Positions 59,484 to 64,000 of a stretch of DNA of 64,000 nt are shown one piece after another. Below the pieces are notes generated by a model. The model worked only from the letters and a program-made list of their open reading frames with translations. It did not search any database and was not told the origin of the DNA. The stretch lies in contig OZ220224.1 of NCBI GenBank assembly GCA_964291485.2, positions 558,001 to 622,000 on the forward strand, written 5' to 3'. A program made the translations under genes and the position numbers. Position 1 is the first letter of the stretch. Each line of letters opens with the position of its first letter. The DNA comes from Kistimonas sp964291485 (GTDB taxonomy: Bacteria; Pseudomonadota; Gammaproteobacteria; Pseudomonadales; Endozoicomonadaceae).

Positions 59484-61033
59484 GTAATAAAATGCAGATG
59501 CGGCTTGTCGTGCTGATATTGATCGCAATCGGTCTTGGCACGGCAGTTTATAAACATGTGTCGCTGGGGTTTCCGATATTTCCGGGTGAGCGTACCAAAG
59601 TCTGGGAGGTCGAAGCCCAGATTGAGTTCAAGGCTGAGGATGGACCGGTCACTGTTTCTCTGGCCATGCCAGAACCACATTCCCGCTTTTCAGTGGTGAA
59701 TGATTTTTTTGCCTCCCCGGGGTATGGCTTCCGTAAGATTGAAAATGGCGGCATCGAGCGGGCGGAATGGACCCGTCGTGAAGCATCTGGCAAGCAGGTG
59801 TTGTATTACAAGATCAAGGTTCATGAGAATGGCCGTAAGGCGAATGTCGATTCGGATGAATCCCCTGCAGGCCACATGGCTGCAGAACCTCCAGAGCTTT
59901 ATCTGCCAGAGCTCGAAGGTGCCAGCCGGGTGGCGGCCATCGGTCTGCTGAAAGATGTCAAACAGCATTCCTCGAACGATACCAGTATGGCCAGCCTGCT
60001 GGTGCAGCAGCTGAATCAGCCGGATGCCAATCCCAACGTGAAAATCCTGCTGGATTCCGTTCGGCATGGCGAGTCCCGAGCGGTTCTGTTAATGCAGTTG
60101 CTGCGCTTGATGGACAAACCCGTGCGCCTGGTACGCGGCGTTTACCTGGAAAGTGGTCGTCGCAAGCAGCCGTTGGTGGAAATGGTCGAAGTCCTGACAA
60201 CCAAGGGCTGGGTCATGATTGATCCTGAATCGGGCCACGTCGGTGTGCCGAATAATTTTCTGCCTTGGCAGCGTGGTGGGGTTTCCCTTCTGGATGTCAC
60301 AGGTGGTTATGATTCACGGGTTAACTTCTCTGTGATTTCTCGTACGGTACCGGTCAGTGATATGGCGATTCGGGAAGGCAAAATGGAGCATGCCGCACTG
60401 GTGGATTTCTCCCTTTATAGCCTGCCGATTGAAGAGCAGAATGCATATCGCTACATCCTGCTGGTGCCGATTGGTACGTTGATTGTCGTGCTGATGCGTA
60501 TTCTGGTTGGCCTGAAGACTAGCGGTACCTTCATGCCGGTTCTTATGGCGCTGGCTTTCCTTCAAACCAAGTTGCTACCAGGATTGGTGATTTTCCTCAC
60601 AATTGTCTCCATTGGTCTTTGGATACGCTTTATTCTCAGCCGACTTAACCTGTTGCTGGTGGCGCGAATATCGGCCGTGGTGATAGTGGTGGTGGGTATC
60701 ATGGCCGGCATGAGTATCCTGAGTTACAAGATGGGGATACGTCAGGCGATGTCGGTGACCTTCTTTCCGATGATTATCCTGGCCTGGACCATAGAGCGGA
60801 TGTCGATTCTGTGGGAGGAACAGGGGCCACGGGACGTGCTGGTCAGTGGCGGCGGCAGCCTGCTGGTGGCGATTATCAGCTATTTCGCCATGACCAACCG
60901 GTTTATTGAACACTTGACGTTCAACTTCCCGGAATTGCTGCTGGTTGTGTTGGGTGTGACCCTGCTGCTGGGACAGTACACCGGTTACCGGTTGCTCGAA
61001 CTGCGTCGTTTCAAACCCCTGATCGAGAACTGA
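59480..61033 (+). CDS. Inactive transglutaminase fused to a 7-TM domain
   Basis: This 517-residue protein has an N-terminal membrane segment (MQMRLVVLILIAIGLGTAVYK), a periplasmic transglutaminase-like domain (residues ~30-300, lacking a Cys nucleophile: LLMQLLRLMDKPVRLVRGVYLESGRRKQPLVEMVEV and GWVMIDPESGHVG), then seven membrane segments from about residue 325. This is the UUP1/7TM-transglutaminase layout. It lies between the aspartic protease and the ATP-grasp ligase, an order seen in many proteobacteria. Confidence 0.9.
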   Translation: MSNKMQMRLVVLILIAIGLGTAVYKHVSLGFPIFPGERTKVWEVEAQIEFKAEDGPVTVSLAMPEPHSRFSVVNDFFASPGYGFRKIENGGIERAEWTRREASGKQVLYYKIKVHENGRKANVDSDESPAGHMAAEPPELYLPELEGASRVAAIGLLKDVKQHSSNDTSMASLLVQQLNQPDANPNVKILLDSVRHGESRAVLLMQLLRLMDKPVRLVRGVYLESGRRKQPLVEMVEVLTTKGWVMIDPESGHVGVPNNFLPWQRGGVSLLDVTGGYDSRVNFSVISRTVPVSDMAIREGKMEHAALVDFSLYSLPIEEQNAYRYILLVPIGTLIVVLMRILVGLKTSGTFMPVLMALAFLQTKLLPGLVIFLTIVSIGLWIRFILSRLNLLLVARISAVVIVVVGIMAGMSILSYKMGIRQAMSVTFFPMIILAWTIERMSILWEEQGPRDVLVSGGGSLLVAIISYFAMTNRFIEHLTFNFPELLLVVLGVTLLLGQYTGYRLLELRRFKPLIEN

Positions 61034-61036
61034 GCT

Positions 61037-62044
61037 ATGGGAGTGCTAGCATTTCTCAAGCGGCGAAAGGCGTTACGTGAACTCGGCATACTGGGGATGA
61101 ACCAGCGTAACCATGCCTATATCGGTCGCTACAATCCACGTTCCCGTTTCCCGCTGGTGGATAACAAGCTGTCAAGCAAGACCTTGGCCATCAAGGCCGG
61201 GGTGGCGGTGCCGCGATTGATCGATGTAGTCACAACACAGCACGATATTGTCCGGCTGAAGTCGGAGTTGGATCGGCTGGGCGATTTCGTGATCAAGCCG
61301 GCTAAAGGTAGTGGTGGCAAGGGTATTCTTGTCATTGTTGGCAAGGATGGTGAGCACTATGTCAAGGCCAGTGGCGAGCTGCTGACGTTCAACGATGTTG
61401 AGCGACATATGTCTAATATTCTGGGGGGGCTTTACAGTCTGGGGGGCAACAGTGATGTCGCCATGATCGAAGCATTAATCCGTGCGGATAATGTGTTCGA
61501 TGACTACAGCTGTGAAGGGGTACCGGATATTCGAACGATTGTGTTCAAGGGCTTTCCGGTGATGGCCATGCTGAGGCTGGCGACACGTGCTTCTGACGGC
61601 AAGGCCAATCTGCACCAGGGGGCGGTGGGCGTTGGACTCGATATCGCCACGGGACAGGGGTTGCGGGCGGTTCAGTTTGACCGCCCAGTGACACATCATC
61701 CGGATACAGGACATGCTTTCGCAGGGCTTTCCGTTCCACACTGGCATCGTAATCTTGAGTTGGCAGCAGCTTGTTATGATATGGCGGGACTGGGCTATCT
61801 TGGTGTGGATATGGTGCTGGATAAAGATCATGGACCGCTGATTCTTGAACTCAATGCACGGCCTGGTTTGGCAATACAGATTGCGAATGGCGTGGGGCTG
61901 CTGCCACGGTTACAGCAGATTGAGGCCTTGGGGGATGTGAAAATGTCCGTTGAGGATCGAGTGGCCTACAGTATTCAGCATTTTGGCATGCGTAAAGTTG
62001 TGGCGGAAGTTGCCGTTGGGCAGGATGTTGTGGTGACGCCATAG
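61037..62044 (+). CDS. RimK-like ATP-grasp alpha-L-glutamate ligase homologue
   Basis: This 335-residue ATP-grasp enzyme has FVIKPAKGSGGKGILVI as the phosphate-binding loop, and the metal/ATP site in LGVDMVLDKDHGPLILELNARPGLAIQIANG. RimK adds Glu residues to the C-terminus of ribosomal protein S6; this paralogue has a different N-terminus (LRELGILGMNQRNHAYIGRYN) and an unknown acceptor. It begins 3 bp after the 7TM gene. Confidence 0.9.
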   Translation: MGVLAFLKRRKALRELGILGMNQRNHAYIGRYNPRSRFPLVDNKLSSKTLAIKAGVAVPRLIDVVTTQHDIVRLKSELDRLGDFVIKPAKGSGGKGILVIVGKDGEHYVKASGELLTFNDVERHMSNILGGLYSLGGNSDVAMIEALIRADNVFDDYSCEGVPDIRTIVFKGFPVMAMLRLATRASDGKANLHQGAVGVGLDIATGQGLRAVQFDRPVTHHPDTGHAFAGLSVPHWHRNLELAAACYDMAGLGYLGVDMVLDKDHGPLILELNARPGLAIQIANGVGLLPRLQQIEALGDVKMSVEDRVAYSIQHFGMRKVVAEVAVGQDVVVTP

Positions 62045-62432
62045 TGACTTGTCTGAAGGAATCGGTCATTACTGGATACAGTGGTGACCTCCTGTCCTGC
62101 ACAAGGTTTGGTGTCTGTCCTATAAGCTTCAATTAGTCATGCCTGTTCCTGTCTTGAACGAAGTCCTTAGCTGCTCTGATAACGACTATTCCATCTCAAA
62201 GTGTCAGTGGGTATAGATAAATTCCAGTTATTATGACGGGATTCTCGTCTATCCTGTTCTCTGTCCAGTTTTCAGGCTTCCGATTGTTTAAGTATGGCTG
62301 ACGCCTGCAGTCTTCTTCGCCCGTTCCTTATTCTGAAGACCAGGCCTCATGTGTCAGGGGGAGTAGACTTCAATGATGACATACCGCCGCACCACCCTTG
62401 TTCGAAATCCGGTGCGTGAGGTGTGATGCCGA
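62045..62432. other. Gap between the ligase gene and the symporter genes
   Basis: This 388-bp interval has no supported gene or strong hairpin. It probably holds the promoter for the symporter. Confidence 0.4.
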
Positions 62433-63668
62433 ATGTCATTGGCATCCGTCGTGATGAAAATGAAGTTTCCACTGAGCGTTGTAATAGCGCTGTTGATACC
62501 TTTTTGTTTGGGGGGATGGATCAATACAGACAGTCAGGCGCAGATTTATACGCTGAGCATTGCAATCAAGGATGTACTGGTTTTTTGTCTTCCTTTCGTC
62601 GTCATGAGCTTTGTTATTGCCTGCATTATGTTGCTTCGGTGGAGGGCTCTGATATGTCTGGTTCTATTGATGGGAGCTGTCGTTATATCCAACATGATGG
62701 CGTTGTGGCTTGGGTATGCTGTCAGCACCTTACTCACACCCGTTATTGATTATCCCTGGGACGGTGATGCTCAGGGGCAAGAGAGTACGCTGTGTAGTTT
62801 GTGGCGTATTCATCTGCCGGTGTTGCTGACGCATAAGCAGGCTCTTCTAGTAGGTTTTATCGCAGGGATCTTTCTCAATATACGCTGCCATCCTACGCTG
62901 CGGTATCTGGTTTTATTGGCAGAGGATGTTTCTGCCTTTTTTCTCCGCTATATCTGCCTCCCATTATTTCCATTTCTGGTGCTTGGTTTTTCGTTTAAAT
63001 TGCATGTGGATTTTGTTCAGCAGGACATACCCTTTGTCTTTGGTTCAACATTCTGGTTGATCATGCTGCTTCAAATGGCAGTCATATTTCTTTATTTCTG
63101 GATGGCGGCGGCCTTTTCCTGGCGGAAGGTCTGGCTGTATCTCTGGCGGTTATTTCCCGCGGCTATCAGTGCTATCGGAACCTCCTCCAGTCTATATTCT
63201 ATGCCTGTACTAATGGTCTGTACGGAACGATTTAGCCGATGTCCGGTGCTGTCTCGGGCAGTGATACCAGCAATACTCTATGTGCACAATGTGGGTAGTG
63301 CATTGGTATTGAGTATTCTCATCCTTGAGGTGATGCGCCGGTTTGGCATGCCATTACCCAAACCATCAGATTTTATTCTGTTTTCATTATGTTATGCCCT
63401 GGCAAAGTTGACTGTGGTGAATGTTCCGGGAGGCATCATTCTTATAGCAGGCCCTATTTTGCAGACAACGATGGGTTTTTCTGATGGGATGCTTGGGTTG
63501 GTGACTGTGATGTACATCATCTTTGACCCTTTTGCGACTGCGGTCAATGTAACCATTAATGGCGCATTTGCTATTTTGTTTTCGAGACTGTGTTTGCGTT
63601 GGCATCTTTTCTCCAGTCCTCAAAAGAATTGTCATTCCCGCTACTTAGCCCAGCGACGAAAGTATTAA
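62433..63668 (+). CDS. SDF-type dicarboxylate/amino acid:cation symporter
   Basis: This 411-residue protein has about eight membrane segments. HP1-like serine-rich motif: SAIGTSSSLYSMPVLMVC. The TM7-8 region VMYIIFDPFATAVNVTINGAFA corresponds to the substrate and cation site of the family (normally FDRxxTxxNVxG). Members take up dicarboxylates or acidic/neutral amino acids. The N-terminus is short. ATG at 62433 has GTGAGGTG upstream. Confidence 0.82.
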   Translation: MSLASVVMKMKFPLSVVIALLIPFCLGGWINTDSQAQIYTLSIAIKDVLVFCLPFVVMSFVIACIMLLRWRALICLVLLMGAVVISNMMALWLGYAVSTLLTPVIDYPWDGDAQGQESTLCSLWRIHLPVLLTHKQALLVGFIAGIFLNIRCHPTLRYLVLLAEDVSAFFLRYICLPLFPFLVLGFSFKLHVDFVQQDIPFVFGSTFWLIMLLQMAVIFLYFWMAAAFSWRKVWLYLWRLFPAAISAIGTSSSLYSMPVLMVCTERFSRCPVLSRAVIPAILYVHNVGSALVLSILILEVMRRFGMPLPKPSDFILFSLCYALAKLTVVNVPGGIILIAGPILQTTMGFSDGMLGLVTVMYIIFDPFATAVNVTINGAFAILFSRLCLRWHLFSSPQKNCHSRYLAQRRKY

Positions 63669-63834
63669 TTTGTCAGTGAATACCTGGTTCAGTTTTATTC
63701 GCAGAATACAGCGTGGGGGTAGATAAGAATAATCTTGTTGCTTTATAAAACGGGAGCGTCTGTACAAATAAATAACAGCAGGTTATGGCGCTATTTAAAA
63801 TCGGAACTATTATCCGATAAGTGGTTTCGAGGAC

Positions 63835-64000
63835 ATGCTTGTGGGAGCATTGTTAAAGAGAACGCTATTACCTGCTTCTCTGATCGTTGCGCTGTTGCTG
63901 CCTTTTTTATTGGAGTCGTTGGCATTACCGGGACTACGTGTTGCATCCTATACTTTCAGCCTCGTGCTGAAAGAATTATTGATTCTTGTTCTGCCTTTTA
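63835..64000 (+). CDS. Second SDF-type symporter, N-terminal part, cut by window end
   Basis: The first 55 residues (MLVGALLKRTLLPASLIVALLLPFLLESLALPG...VLKELLILVLPF) parallel the N-terminus of the previous gene (KFPLSVVIALLIPFCLGG...IAIKDVLVFCLPF). So a tandem paralogue begins here, 166 bp after the first. It was too near the window end for a long open frame. Confidence 0.75.
   Translation, partial: MLVGALLKRTLLPASLIVALLLPFLLESLALPGLRVASYTFSLVLKELLILVLPF

Overview
The window is a piece of a gammaproteobacterial chromosome. The backbone runs ftsY-ftsE-ftsX-rpoH, rep, ppx, trxA-rho, ubiD-fre and parC, and its proteins look Pseudomonadales/Oceanospirillales-like. Moderate-GC housekeeping genes alternate with AT-rich islands carrying large unfamiliar proteins: a collagen-like GXY protein, a protein with YxN tyrosine motifs, and transglutaminase-like and ADP-ribosyltransferase-like proteins. 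That combination suggests an animal-associated marine lineage such as Endozoicomonadaceae. This placement is inference from gene content; no rRNA gene is present. I saw no tRNA, rRNA or CRISPR array.

Layout. 1-3.3 kb: end of ftsY, ftsE, ftsX and rpoH. 3.3-8 kb: rep helicase (minus strand), a small membrane protein, a decayed second copy of the rep 5' end, and the collagen-like protein. 8-16 kb: ppx, trxA, rho, ubiD, an HdeA-like acid chaperone, a flavin reductase and mltC. 16-27.6 kb: a mostly minus-strand run of small metabolic and accessory genes (methyltransferase, GlcG-like, glyoxalase-like, iron alcohol dehydrogenase, glutathione transferase, rhodanese, cation efflux, two acetyltransferases, L,D-transpeptidase). 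27.7-33 kb: betI-betB-betA plus a shortened BCCT-type transporter, which is a choline-to-glycine-betaine unit with a BetI-like operator. 33-38.2 kb: an HD hydrolase and two different IS3-family elements. One splits an acetyltransferase gene. The other cuts the start off a CI-like regulator. Both insertions can be reversed on paper using 3-bp target duplications. 38.5-46 kb: parC, then two AT-rich candidate host-interaction genes around a TauE-type permease. 46-56.6 kb: an AraC regulator and a beta-oxidation cluster (thiolase, FadJ-like, CaiB-like, acyl-CoA dehydrogenase), split by an oppositely oriented ART-like gene. 56.7-64 kb: a MATE exporter, a three-gene unit (retropepsin-like lipoprotein, 7TM inactive transglutaminase, RimK-like ATP-grasp ligase), and two tandem SDF-type symporters, the second cut off by the window end.

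The best candidates for undescribed biology are the three large accessory proteins at 41026-43443 (three YEN motifs fitting the SH2-ligand pattern pYxN, plus a proline-rich SH3-like motif), 44382-45935 (an ungapped match to the catalytic-Cys region of Bacillus Tgl transglutaminase) and 52835-54628 (ART-like motifs). The protease/transglutaminase/ligase unit at 58809-62044 is widespread but poorly understood. These assignments rest on motifs read by eye and from memory of the families; no database search was possible.
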